From the NCBI GenBank assembly GCA_020310875.1, contig CM035428.1:103602161-103666160 (forward strand): a DNA stretch of 64,000 bases, written 5' to 3'. How positions within the stretch are numbered: the stretch's first letter is position 1; the number at the start of each line of letters is the position of its first letter. The notes below the pieces were generated by a model. It worked only from the letters and a program-made list of their open reading frames with translations, ran no database searches and was not told the DNA's origin. Origin of the DNA: Ceratopteris richardii (lineage: Eukaryota > Streptophyta > Polypodiopsida > Polypodiales > Pteridaceae). Both the position numbers and the translations under genes were made by a program. Below, piece after piece: positions 35,013 through 46,439 of this stretch.

Positions 35013-36206
35013 ATTCTGATCAATCAGATGGAACTCCACCACTATCTCCTCATTGTGCAACAACTTTATACTGTAAGTATATCAAACATTTAATTTTAAA
35101 TATATTTGATGGGTACATAACTTTTTTTTTTTGTTTCTTATTATGTGCAATTCTGATCAATCAGAGGGTACTCCACCACCTCCTACCCATGCAACGACTT
35201 CACATGTGTCCTCTGATAGGAATTATGATGAATTTTACTATGAAGAGCACATTATATGTTGGTGTAACTCTGGTTATGGCACGTATCGGAGACCACGATT
35301 GGAATGTATTGAACATGAGGTAGAGTATGGTACTTTTGAGCATGCACCATCACTTGGTCAACGTGATAATGCTTGAGTATGTATTTTCTATATATATTAA
35401 TGTCATTATTTTATTTAAAAACCATATATAAAATCAAATTACTGTTGATATACAGGAATACTTGCTCCATGATGATGATGATAATAATTTTTCTCATAAT
35501 GTTAATATACCTCGTACACGTCATGGACTTGTTGTTCATCAATTACAAGCAGAGATTTCTAGAATTCCTCTACCTCCTGGTTTAGAGAATGAAACGGTTG
35601 GAGATTATCCATTGCCAGCTCGTGATCGTTCTTTAGTACAAACATATGAAAGAAGAAGATATGAGGATGGAATAGAGGACCACTTCCTTTAGATGGAGAG
35701 GTTTTCAACTTTTGGGGTAATCATATATGATTGCTCCATCCACTATTACTATTGTTGGTCATGGTCTCTTTATTGTAGAGGATTTGTATGTGCTTCCGAA
35801 CTCTGAAGTCACTCTTATGTCATTTTGTGGTCCTATATATGGATGGGGAGATTGGCATCAACTTTCACGTTATGTTCAAAGCATGAGTACTTATGGAATA
35901 TGCTTGAACGCAGCATCCCTTACTAGTAGAAGGATTTTACATGCAGAAAATGAAAGATTATATATTGATGGAAGACCTTACACACATGGAAATATAGCAG
36001 GTTTAATAAATAGTAGTTGAGGGTTACATAATAGTTCAAGGACTAATTGCACATTTGAGGAGCGTGAAAATAGTCATGAATCACCATACATGAGTAGAGA
36101 TGTATCAAGATACATAGTTGTCAATGCTATTACTACATTACATGCCAGTGATGAACTATTAGTGAATTATGGATGGCGTAGACCTCCAAGAGCACCTTTT
36201 AGCTAG
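35013..36206 (+). pseudogene. SET-domain reading frame upstream of Tnp2
   Basis: SET domains transfer methyl groups to protein lysines, usually histone tails. Acidic/Pro-rich start (DSDQSEGTPPP, YYEEHIICWCNSGY), intron about 35376-35455, LPPGLENETVGDYPLPARD, a frameshift near 35692, NFWGN, then STITIVGHGLFIVEDL (35740-35790), LMSFCGPIYGW, ENERLYIDGRPY, HGNIAGLIN, FEER, SRDVSRYIVVNAI and ELLVNYGW. This order (G-GLF-ED, Y-G, YIDG...GN-A-IN, EL-YG) is the SET signature. The Cys expected after the N of GNIAGLIN is a TGA (36018-36020). The frame ends with TAG at 36204, 110 bases before the first Tnp2 exon. Confidence 0.72.
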
Positions 36207-36318
36207 AGAGAATAAAAATTTTCTATCCATATTTAATAAGTTATATACTTAATTTTATTTTTAAAGTTTACTTTTTATTCATTTATGGAATACTAATGAA
36301 TTTTATTTATATGTGTAG

Positions 36319-36704
36319 ATTCCAACATATGATGTTGATGATATTCCTCTACAGCATTCACAATTACCAGTAAGACCTCATTTATCAGAAGCTTCCATGA
36401 GGAGGCTACGCAAAACTAATCCTGTGCAATATGCAAAGTTGCAAGATCTATATTCAAAAGACGATAAAGTACAAAATTTGTGTGACAATGATGAAGATGA
36501 TGGCATGGCAGATTCTATTGAGGATTGGTATCAAAATGATAGTGAGAGCATTGATATTTCTAAAAATGAGAAATATCTTCGAGAGGAATGTCTAAAGGAT
36601 GTATATGAAGGAAGTCGTTTGACACGACTAAGTGCGAGCTTACTTATTCTCAACCTTCAAAATCGTTTTGGATGGAGTAATGTATCTGTTTCGACACTAT
36701 TAAG
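36319..36704 (+). pseudogene. CACTA Tnp2 transposase, first exon
   Basis: Begins after a good acceptor (ATGTGTAG) and encodes IPTYDVDDIPLQHSQLPV, an acidic middle (DNDEDDGMADSIEDWY) and LYEGSRL-type sequence ending in LNLQNRFGWSNVSVSTLLR with donor GTATAA. The last part corresponds to the N-terminal region of Tnp2 just before the CPND block. The usual Tnp2 N-terminal Cys-rich domain is not seen; a SET reading frame occupies that place. Confidence 0.8.
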
Positions 36705-36782
36705 GTATAATTTTCAAATTTCTATCTATCGAACTTGAATTGAATGGACACTTTTTGTCCGCACATCTTTTAAAACTATTAA

Positions 36783-37580
36783 TGCATCTTTCAAAATATT
36801 TGTGAAAAATTTGATTGTCTGGATGGCAGGATACGATTGTTTGTTTTGGAGGATATGAAGTATATACCTTCATTGAATGATTTGACGATTCTATCATATG
36901 TTCAGTTTGAAAGTGTGAGAAGCGGATTTATAATTGCTATTCAAAGAATTTGGCACTGTTTATAGGCCATACAATGGTGACCTGGATGAATCGCATGCAC
37001 AGAGGTTACTCAAGATAGAGCAATCTGATTATAATGGACTAGTGCGAGCAAGATTCCTAGGGTATGCAGTAAACCTCTTGCATGTCAATGATGAGCATCT
37101 GAACTTTAGGATACAAAGTGGAAATCATGGTGGCTTGAGAGGATCACTTTTATACAGATTGTTCAAAAAACTTCACTGTCATAAACCTGAAGTTCTTTAA
37201 ACAAGCTGTATAAAAATGATTCTCTCAAGCCACCATGATTTCCACTTTGTATCCTAAAGTTCAGATGCTCATCATTGACATGCAAGAGGTTTACTGCATA
37301 CCCCAAGAATCCTGCTGGCACTAGTCCCTTATAATCAGATTGCTCTATCTTGAGTAACCTCTGTGCATGCGATTCATCCAGGTCACCATCCTATGGCCTA
37401 TAAACAGTGCCAAATTCTTTGAATAGCAATTATAAACCCGCTTCTCACACTTTCAAACTGAACATATGATAGAATCGACAAATCATTCAATGAAGGTACA
37501 TACTTCATATCCTCCAAAACAATTTATCGTATCCTGCCATCCAAACAATCAAATTTTTCACGAATATTTTGAAAGATGCA
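36783..37580. repeat. Long inverted repeat in a Tnp2 intron
   Basis: Left arm 36783-37164, right arm 37201-37580, spacer about 36 bp. The arms (about 380 bp each) are nearly identical in reverse complement, for example TGCATCTTTCAAAATATT at one end and GGTGGCTTGAGAG near the loop. The left arm holds an 88-codon open frame (LFKEFGTVYRPYNGDLDES, not recognised). A transcript through it would form a ~380-bp hairpin. Confidence 0.93.
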
Positions 37581-37608
37581 CATAAGCATACATATATATA
37601 TAATTATA

Positions 37609-37733
<125 letters not shown>

Positions 37734-37779
37734 ATATTTATTTATTTACTTTTTTTAATATATCTTTTTTTTATAAACT

Positions 37780-38518
37780 TACACGTTATTATCTGAAAAG
37801 TTTTTACCAAGTCATAATATTCTTCCTACCTCACATGATGAAATGAAGAAGATAATCAACAATCTTGGTATAGATTATCAATGTATACATGCATGTCCTA
37901 ACGATTGTATTTTATATAGAGGTGAATATGCAGACTCTTTGACATGTCCCAAATGTCAATCTCCTCAATATAAGGGTGAAGAAGGTAAAATCCCAAAAAA
38001 GGTATTGAGACATTTTCCATTGGCTCCACGGATTAGACATATGTTTTAAAGCCCCGAATTATCAAAGTTTTTGACTTGGGGACATGATTACAAAAGTACT
38101 GATGGAATAATCAGAATTCCTCATGATAGTGTTGCTTTTCAGCATATTGATTCTACATGGCCTGAATTTGCACAAAATCCACAGAATCTAAAGTTAGGAG
38201 TTGCATTAGATGGGGTTAATCCATTCTCCATGAAATCCAATAAATGGTCAATATGGCCAGTGGTAGTCATAAACTACAATCTTCCGCCATATCTTAGCAT
38301 TAAAAAGGAACATTTAATGCTTTCATTTTTAATCCCAGGCAAAAGACAAGTTAAAGATATGAATATACATCTTGCTTCTCTCATTGACGATCTTCAAGAG
38401 TTATGGAGAGGTATTAATGTCATTGATGTATCGAAAAGCATCAACGAAAGACATATTATGATTCGTGGTATTGTGGCTTGGACTATTCACAATTTTCCAG
38501 GATATGGTGTTTGTTCAG
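37780..38518 (+). pseudogene. CACTA Tnp2 transposase, catalytic N-terminal exon
   Basis: FLPSHNILPTSHDEMKKII, LGIDYQCIHACPNDCILY, CPKCQSPQYKG, KVLRHFPLAPRI, one stop at 38047, then LTWGHDYKSTDG, LKLGVALDGVNPF, WPVVVINYNLPPYLS, MLSFLIPGKRQVKDMNIHL, VWTIHNFPGYGVCSG-type end with donor GTATTG at 38519. CPND-C and DG-NPF are hallmark Tnp2 blocks (Transposase_21). Tnp2 binds and cuts CACTA ends in the nucleus. Confidence 0.9.
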
Positions 38519-38589
38519 GTATTGATGTAATTTTTTTATTCAATATGCATGTAAAAAATATGATTTAATCTAATTATATTTTTATCATT

Positions 38590-39385
38590 TTCCATGATGC
38601 AAGAATATCTACTAAGGGTTATAAAGCTTGTCCATATTGTGGTGATTGGTTGAGATCAATCTATAGTAAGAATCTCAACAAAAATATTTATCTTCGACAT
38701 CGATGATTCTTGCCTGATGATCATCCATTAAGATCTAAAAGAGAAGCGATACATTTCAATGGAAAGCTTGAAACAGGTCAGTGTCCAAAACCTATGACGC
38801 CTATGGATTGGTATAAAAATGGACAGATGGACCTCTGATAGATCCAAAATCAAAAATCTTCAGTGATGATTCAGATAATGAGTATGTGAACAAAGGTAAA
38901 GGAAAATTGGCACTCGCAGAGAACATATCAATATGGTATTCTTTGGAGTATTGGAAAGAGTTAAAAGTATGTCATCTTATTGATCCTATGCATATATTCA
39001 AAAATATTGGTTATTCACTATCGTCTTCTTGGACTAAAAGATACCAGAGCATCAAGGAATGATTTGAAAGATCAAAAATCCAAACCAAAGTTATGGCCAG
39101 TTTTTGATAGACATCGACAAGAAACGACTTATGCACCTGCTCCTTGGGTACTTACGACAAAAGAGATATAGACTATCAACAATAGAATTCAACTGATTAA
39201 GACTCCTACATGATATGGAGCATCTTTTCAAAACATGTTTACTATGGATGATAAGAGCTTATCTGGCTTAAAGACCCATGATTGGCATAACTTTTTGAAA
39301 CATATTTTACCTTTGGTTATCGATGGATGTACAACAAAAGGAGTACGAGATGTGATCTATCGTTTTGGATCACTTATAAGGTAAT
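38590..39385 (+). pseudogene. CACTA Tnp2 transposase, middle exons
   Basis: Continuation: ISTKGYKACPYCGDWLRS, FLPDDHPLRSKREA, GKLETGQCPKPM, ISIWYSLEYWKELKVCHLIDPMHIFKNI, then a heavily damaged region with frameshifts (DTRASRNDLKDQ, LWPVFDRHRQ, TTKEI, GLKTHDWHNFLKHILPLVI-type). CPxCG and HxxDxMH-x-KN are family marks. Stops near 38704, 38838 and 39171. Confidence 0.83.
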
Positions 39386-39475
39386 TATGATACTTTTATA
39401 TTTAATATGTATGAATATTGGATATCTTTTATTTTTTAATTAACTTCTTTATAATTGTTTTTATGATATGTATAG

Positions 39476-40163
39476 GTGGATTACATCCAAAGAGATCGAC
39501 AAAACCTCGATCCCACAAAAAAAACGTGAATGCAAAGAGCTACTATGTTTGATGGAGAAAGAGCTTCCTACTTCATTTTTTGATATTCAAGTTCATTTAT
39601 TAGTCCATCTTGTAGATGAAATAGAGATTGCAGGTGTTGTCAACACTCGGTGGATGTTTTGGGTCGAGCGATTTATGGGAATATTAAAAGGTTATGTGCG
39701 ACAAAGAGCGAAACGAGAAGGATCCATGGCAAAGGGTTGGATGCTTGAAGAGTGCATGTATTACGTTAGTGAGTACCTTGAAAGAGTTCATGAAGAAGCT
39801 CCACGTGCATGGACCAACGAGTCTTCTTCAAAAATAACAGATGAGTATTATCAGGTTAGGGGGTTCCATTCTTATTTACATTTCAAGAAAAAAAATGATA
39901 TTTCTACTTTTGTAGCATATAATAGCGAATGCATGCAAGCATTCCTTAGCGAGTATGAGGAACTTCAAAATCTCCGAAGTAAAAGGCGAAAAAACAAAAG
40001 ATTTAGACGTAATCGTGATAATAATGAGATTAAAGATATATCTTCTTTCATGGATTGGCTATATAGTCGTTTGCAATGCGCCAACGCAAATAATGAAGAA
40101 ATCTCACATGAGCAAAGAGAGTTAATGATAGGTTGTGAACGAAAGGTAATTTTATTAAAATAA
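39476..40163 (+). pseudogene. CACTA Tnp2 transposase, DUF4218-like exon
   Basis: After acceptor ATGTATAG: 230 open codons with CLMEKELPTSFFDIQVHLLVHL, VVNTRWMFWVERFMGILKGYVR, RPEGSMA-like REGSMAKGWMLEECMYYVSEYL. FFD-Q-HL-VHL and MYP-ER-M--LK-YV-N--RPEGSIAE are the canonical marks of this C-terminal region; here MYP is MFW. The exon tail is basic (RSKRRKNKRFRRNRDN). Confidence 0.9.
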
Positions 40164-40224
40164 TATTTTATTTTTTTCATATATGTATGTTATTTTCTAT
40201 TTACTAATTGAATTTATTTTGTAG

Positions 40225-40743
40225 GCTCGAATGTTCACTAATATGTGGGATTTTGGACAGCATATTAGAATCAAAGCCATTGATTCTTTACGTAAAACAG
40301 AGGATTCTAGTATTGTTGCTTCTTTCAAGCAACTATCACGTGCTAGTTCAAAAGACACGAACCTTATAGATAGCAAACTTGGTTACGTAGGAACTATTGT
40401 TGGTATCTACGAAATTTCATTTCGTACATTCAAATAGGTAGAAAAAATTTTATATTTTCTTTAATAGATTTAGTTTTTTTTTAAGCACCTAATAATGGGT
40501 TTTTGTTGTTATATATTTTGGTAGGTCATTTTGAAGGTTGACTGGTTTCGAGCCGAGTATAAAGGTAGTAATTCCACATTAAGAAAGGAATTATTTGGGT
40601 TTTGGGCAATTGATTCTTCCAAGGTAATGCGATCTACTAAAGAACCATATATTTTTCCTAGGCATATTGAACAAGCATTTTTTTATAAAAACCCAGATGC
40701 TCATCCTTGGTGGCAAGTCATTCATGTGCAACCTAGACATTAG
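40225..40743 (+). pseudogene. CACTA Tnp2 transposase, DUF4216-like C-terminus
   Basis: Two exons (about 40225-40436 and 40525-40743): MWDFGQHIRIKAIDS, GYVGTIVGIYEISFR, then VILKVDWFRAEYKGS, KEPYIFPRHIEQAFFYKNP, WWQVIHVQPR. This matches the usual end (YG-I--I-EL-Y, LFKC-W, DPF-LA-Q--QVFY--D). Coding identity stops at 40738 where the upstream flank of gene A copy 2 begins; its TAG serves as stop. No CACTA terminal repeat follows. Confidence 0.85.
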
Positions 40744-41177
40744 GGAAAAAAATGAACCTTGCATGGGCCTTTTGGATTAAGGAGTGATTAGTGATGGACC
40801 GATGAGAGGAGGGTGGTGGACACAGTCTATAGCCTATAAATCACTAGGCTGAAGGGGGATGAGGGGACAGGATTCCCTATGTTCAAGTTTTGCCTCTATA
40901 GAGAGAAAGGAATCTCGTAACTTACCTGGGCCCAAAAATTCAAAATTTTCAAAAAGTTATAAAACTCATCATAACACCATTTAATGGTCCCCCAACCACT
41001 TTTTAGGATCAAAAGTTTTTGGTTCTAAATCAAAATCCGTGCATGAAATGAACTGAAAAAAGTGACTTTTTAAAAAATAACTCAAAATGCAACTTTTACA
41101 ACTTTTGCGTCTCCATTTCTTTCTTTGTGCATCATCTTCTTTGAATTCCTACGGTCACTTCCATAGCATGAAATCCA

Positions 41178-42511
41178 ATGGAGAAACCTAAATCTCATAG
41201 ACGTCCAAAAGATGAGGTTATCGCGATAAAATGTCACAATATCAAGGCTACAGAAGGAATTTGGTTAGGACAGGAGTTCTGCAAAGGTGCATGGGTGTAC
41301 ATGCAACCCTCTGGTGTTGGTCCTCACCGTGTAAGAGATCGTGGAAACTTGGATCTTCATTGAAAAGGGAAGTTGTTAGGCTTCAAAAAGCTCAAAAATG
41401 GTGAAACTGTTACCATTGTACAACATTTTTTCACAATGTCAACCATGAAATTGGAAAACTCAAACAAAATGAGATATCCTATCAACTATAAGTATTACTC
41501 ATTGACTTTTGTCCAAATTTCATAATATACCTAGCTAACTTTTGTAGTTTTTTGTTGTAGACATATTTCCTTCTACCTTGGTGGAAGAACAACCACTTCA
41601 TAGTCTTACAGGTACTTTCCAAGCATTGCATGCAGATATTGGGTCGATAGTCTTTCCACAAGCCCGTCCTGCTCAGCTATTACGTGAGAGAGTTTTCTTT
41701 TACACACATACATATGTTGTACCCTCTTCATCAAATGATTTTGGTAGGTTAGAGATGATTGAGGTAGATTCTCTTTTAAAGCTCGAGTGGCCGCAACCTG
41801 ATGTATGGACATTAACATCTTTGAAGCATTAGATGGTGATGGACATACACAACTCTTTGAAATTTACAAAAGTTTCAAGATCTATAGGATTACATTGGTG
41901 TGTTCCTGTTCATTGTTTTGTACATTTATTTAAGATATTCACAATTCTAGAGACTTCAACAATGTTCATGTTAAAATATATCACGTATGAGCAGGTAGAG
42001 GGTTTGCTAGGTGAAAATTGGGGACTTGTAGAAGGATGCACCAAAGGGGATAGATACCTTTGTAAAATTGGTGCAATAGGCATAGGATTTCGATACTTGA
42101 AACATCGTACTTCATTGTACATTAGATTCTATTATGATCGTTGGATGTGTAAACTTGGTGAATGGATACCATTACAAAGTTCTGAGGGTTTTTTAATTTC
42201 ATTTGAAATTAAGATAAATCTACCCAACAACGAAATGGAAGTTATTTTAGTAAATCATCATTGGACTCTTGCCAACGTGAGAAACATCTAGTAATCATGG
42301 GATTTGAGGATCTTGATCAATCAACGTTTATAATACAAGGGCATAAGGTATGTAGCATAGGGTATTTTTTCTTTTGTTTATACAAATTCTTATACTCAAA
42401 TATGTTCATTTAAAGTTTTCTATTTGTCTGCAGATTGGTAAGAGGTTGGAGGATAAAATTAAAGTCCTTCCTGAATGGAGTGTGGATGGAACTCAACTTT
42501 CATTGTCATAG
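41178..42511 (+). pseudogene. Gene A, copy 2: unrecognised multi-exon gene
   Basis: Opens MEKPKSHRRPKDEV and parallels copy 1 throughout: GAWVYMQPSGVGPHRVR, stop in place of Trp in LDLH-stop-KGKLLGF, acceptor TTGTTGTAG at about 41561, VFFYTHTYVVPSSS, LLKLEWPQPDVW, a TAG after SLKH where copy 1 has Lys, SIGLHWCVP, YEQVEGLLGENWGLV, YIRFYYDRWMCKLGEW, EIKINLPNNE, HHWTLANV, an indel, intron 42348-42433 (86 bp), then IGKRLEDKIKVLPEWS and stop at 42511. Lesions differ from those of copy 1, so the ancestor was open. Last domain may be ubiquitin-like (inference). Confidence 0.6.
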
Positions 42512-42969
42512 CTCAAGAACTATTTGAGTGCAAGAGTGTACACACAACCTATGTTCCATTTATAATCCTTTGTCTGCAACAATGTATTTAACATGCAAGA
42601 CATGTAGCATGCAAAATTTTTTGATCTCAATATGATGTACAATTTGCCAAATCTTTGATTTTTCCAATGGCAATTTATTATAATTTTAAAGTTCTGAGAA
42701 TTTATTTTTTCTATTGTGTAGATGTGGTGTATCTTATTCTGGTTAATGATTCTGTCCAATCTTTTTTATGAGCCAAAGTTTTTTTTTGAGAGTTCTGTGC
42801 ATGATTGTTTTATTTGAAGGTATCAGTTTTAGTTTTAAAATGGGTCCCACTCACTTTAAAATTTTGAAACTATTATAAAAGCAACACTTATTCTCTCATT
42901 TCTCACTTTTGCAACCAAGAAGAGCTAGAATCACTTGCAGAGCATGCACACAAGCTAGCATCATGCGCA

Positions 42970-44520
42970 ATGGCTATCACATCCTCTAGTACCCTGCAAC
43001 CCAAACGTCCACGTGAACTCTTCAATGAGTTCTTGGAATCAACTGAGTTCAAACATCAAAACCATTTGTATGACCTATTGTCTAGAGTCCCTGATCTAGA
43101 CAAAACAATTCAATTGAACTCCGATGTGCTCGAGGAAATCATAGAGTTCTTTGAGTACTACATCTTGCATTTCTCTATAGAAATAGCACCTTATGAGGGT
43201 AAATGGGTCCCATGTGACCTTCTAGTCTACATACACAGAGGTGATGAAGCCTTCATGAAGCGTCTTAAGCGCTTCATGGCAATTGCTGAAACTGCAGGGC
43301 ACTTACTAGGTGACTCTGTGCCATTAGTAAAAAAGCTTAACAAAAAAAAGAGGATGGGTACAAAGTACCTTTCCTACATTGCAACAACATATTTTATCAT
43401 TAATGAGGAGCCCGAACCTACACCTGTTGAGCTCCCCAACCTTGTCACTGGGGGTTTTGTTAACGAGAAGAATGAGCCTCAACCAGAGGCCCTAAATTTT
43501 GCCAAAGAAAGCATTACAATCCACAAAGAATTTCCTGGTGGTGTTGAGGACAAACTACGTGAGCAATCAAGCATGGAGAGGCCCCCCCTTCAAATCTCAA
43601 GCCCTCTGAGCCCACATTACCAGAGGTGGAACTTGAATATCTCTCCAACATCGTTGTGGCTGGAGAGGAATTTATTTTGCTTCATGACATTGAGAAGGCA
43701 TTCGGTCTACGTCTAGATGAATGCTTGAGTATTTTCTCCACAATGTCAGATGTTCCACTTGACAATACATCTGACATACTTGAAAAGAAGGAAATCCCAC
43801 TCGGGAATTCTATGGCAGACACCATAGCCATGGTGTGTGCTGATATTTTAAAAAATGACAACAATTCTACTATGGAGTAGGAGTTCAGTGTAGCACGGGA
43901 GAGGATAATGAAGCAAAAAATTCCTACATCCCCCGTAGCAGAGCAGAGTGGCATGGCCCACTCTAGCAGTGATCTTGATGCCCCTGGAAGAGGGGAGGAA
44001 GAACACAAGCTTCATGATGTAAGTGGTAATTGAATTAAATAAATGGATAATTTAAGTTAACATTGTAAGAGCTTGAATTCTCATTTTTTCTTAACAGGAA
44101 GCAATTGAGCTCGACAAGTTCGCAACAAGATCTGGTGGGGATCGAGCTTCTTGTGGGAGTGGTTCATCCTTGGCAAACTACATCGAAAAGTTGCCAAAGG
44201 ATGATTTTGTTATCATACACAAAGACTACAGTCCGGATGGGCACTTCATGACTTGGTGCTTGAAGGCCCTTAGCAAAATTTTGTGTTTATGTACAATTAC
44301 CCAAGGCACTAATTGTGTCATTTTGGTTAGGAAATCCTTAGTTGTAACTACATTATGACTTAATTTTAGAGGAAAAGTATTAGCGCAAATAGGTATCACC
44401 ATGGGTCTTGGAATGCAAGAACCCCATGTAATATCAAGATCTGTATTGACTTACTAGCTGCCTCAATCTCTCCAAAGGAGAAAGAAAGTTGTAGAGAAAC
44501 TGAAGGCACCTGAGAAATGA
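42970..44520 (+). pseudogene. Gene B, copy 2: unrecognised gene, nearly complete
   Basis: TATA at 42874 and ATG at 42970. Reads RPRELFNEFLESTEF, LYDLLSRVPDLDKTI, LNSDVLEEIIEFFEYYILH, GKWVPCDLLVYIHRGDEAFMK, HLLGDSVPLVKKLNKKKRMG, a Pro/Glu-rich linker, then a frameshift near 43600 and VELEYLSNIVVAGEEFILL, FGLRLDECLSIF. A TAG lies at 43878. Intron 44019-44097 (GT..AG). Last exon: LDKFATRSGG, YIEKLPKDDFVIIHKD, GHFMTWCLKALSK, a stop, and a basic tail KKVVEKLKAPEK ending 44520. No catalytic motif or membrane segment seen; role unknown. Confidence 0.6.
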
Positions 44521-44682
44521 TGTAAATGTTTTGATAATACAAACTTTTTTTTCATCATTTGTCTAGTCCTGTATATGACTGTGCTAATAAATTGAACTTA
44601 TCTTCTCTCCACAAATTGTATCTAATTTGAAGTCTTTGTATTGTCCCTTTGGTCTTTTGTATACTTAAATGCATAAAAAAGA

Positions 44683-44775
44683 CCAAAAAAGCCCCAGCCA
44701 CAGAAACGCGGGAAACAGCCCTACAAAAATTTTGCAGGGTTGTTTCCCGCGTTTCTGTGGCTGGGGCTTTTTTGG
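44683..44775. repeat. Foldback hairpin 1 (39/40 bp arms)
   Basis: Arms 44683-44722 and 44736-44775, 13-base loop, one mismatch. The arm starts CCAAAAAAGCCCC and contains CACAGAAACGCGGGAAAC. Positioned between the 3' ends of gene B (+) and the H3-like gene (-). GC-rich compared with its surroundings. A related hairpin is 250 bp downstream. Confidence 0.95.
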
Positions 44776-45022
44776 CCTTATCTGGTGTTTTTAGGGGCTA
44801 CAAAGCATAGGAAAGTATGTAACTCTTCATTATCACTTGGTTTTGGTAGAATCAAGACCAAAGAGTACCAGTATGGTATAACCTCAGCATTAACTAGACC
44901 AAAGATCTCATCCATACCTTTTATGCATACAATGATTACCTGTAGGGTATAACATCTGAATTACTAGAGCATTACATCTTTGCCATACCTTTTATGCTTA
45001 CACAAGCCCAAAATATGCAAAA

Positions 45023-45106
45023 AAAACCTCATCCACATAAACGCGGGATTCAACCCTGCAAAAAATTTACAAGGCTGAATCCCACGTTTGTGTGGCTGGG
45101 GGTTTT
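45023..45106. repeat. Foldback hairpin 2, diverged relative of hairpin 1
   Basis: Arms 45023-45057 and 45071-45106 with imperfect pairing; shares AAACGCGGGA and the C-rich/G-rich ends with hairpin 1. Likely the same foldback family. Confidence 0.85.
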
Positions 45107-45347
45107 GTGGCATGAAAATGACATGTGGGACATCAATAGGTACAAAAGGAACATAATTTGTCACAAAAAAATAGGCAAGTGCATGCATGTTTAACTGAAT
45201 CCATATATAACTAACTGGAAGAAAAGTTAGTTGCATACAATTATGCTGGGAGTTTAAGAGAGAGAGAGAGAGAAAAAAAAAGACCAAGAATATAGGTTAA
45301 AACAAAATTTTCTATTATCCATTGTATTACACTGCAAAGTAGGCCTA

Positions 45348-46260
45348 TCATAGGGTATAATATACACATCCTAGGTTATTTCCTCTAATTCTTCTTGCTA
45401 GCTGAATGTCCTTCGGTTGTATGGTTACTATCCTAGCATGGATAGCACAGAGGTTAGAGTCCTCAAGCATGGAGATGAGGTAGGCCTCAGCTACCTCTTG
45501 AAGTGCTTCAAGTGATATCCCTTGTATTCGTAGACCTGCACGGTAGATTTGTAGTTCTTCTTTCACTACCCTTGCAAAAGCTCTTCGTGGTATGAGTAGT
45601 TCCACAAACTTTTGGTAGTGTCATATCTCTGCAAAAGCCCTGTAGTGCCTCCTTCGTCTTTGTGGAGCTCTTGTGTTGGGAGGTATGTTTGGCTGGCATT
45701 GAGGTCCACGTCGTGGTTGATAGTTTTTTTTTCTCCGATGTACACGATGTGAGGGCCCAACTTCATCTTGCACATTTTTTTGTTGATGTGGTTGTTGAGT
45801 TTGCTCTCTTTCCTCCTCTGTTGGTATTTGCCCTTGTCCTTGTGGAAGTGTCTTACCTCCATGTGTCACCCTATGGCTCGTTGGAATTTTCATATCATTC
45901 CATGGTGGTTGATTGTTGCTTTCGTCGTTCGGGGATGAATCCTCTTCGCTCTCTGGTACACTCCTTCTGATCAACTTCTGTTCGGGTCTTGCCTTGATGG
46001 GTGTCCTTGTTGGTGGCTCATCATCTGAAATCGACTCTGATCGTCTTGGAGTGAAATACTTCTGTCTATTGGACACTTCATTTTCTCGCGTTGAACTGCT
46101 TCCCAGGTGGTGTGCCATCATGTGACACAAGCACAGATGTGCTCTGGGAACCACATCATGGTCTTTGGGGGGGCTGCAACCATGGTGGGTGTTGTGTCCC
46201 TAGATGAGGGCTAGGAAAGAAAACGTGATCTTTCCTTGCAGTTTGATTGGTGCGTGCCAT
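45348..46260 (-). pseudogene. Divergent histone H3-like gene with long N-terminal tail
   Basis: Minus strand. The ATG at 46260 opens MARTNQTARK (canonical H3 MARTKQTARK). After a stop and a frame change near 46090 comes a Ser/Pro/Gln/Arg-rich tail of about 170 residues (KYFTPRRSESISDDEPP), then the histone fold: RRRRHYRAFAEI, TGA at 45621-45623 where H3 has Arg, [52 protein letters not shown], ending at 45348. The fold has no length change against H3. The long tail and LLIP recall centromeric H3, but the extended loop 1 usual in plant CENH3 is absent. No introns seen, which fits a retrocopy. CGA to TGA explains the stop. Confidence 0.75.
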
Positions 46261-46439
46261 TCTCTTGAGTTGCAAAAAGTGTGAAATGAAGTGAGTTCTC
46301 TCTATTTATAGAGTTTTTTAAAAAATAATTTGTTCACACTAGAATGGACAGAACCTGTTTAAAACCATACAGAATATTATATATTAAATAATAACACATT
46401 GAAACCAAGATTACAATAATCATAGGTTTTACCACATAA

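Noticed and set aside
45348..45620. Firm call of centromeric histone CENH3
   Set aside because: The fold has the same length as canonical H3 with no loop 1 extension; kept as H3-like with CENH3 as an option.
45662..46125. Plus-strand reading frames over the H3-like gene
   Set aside because: Shadow frames of the minus-strand histone-like gene; hydrophobic translation without domain support.
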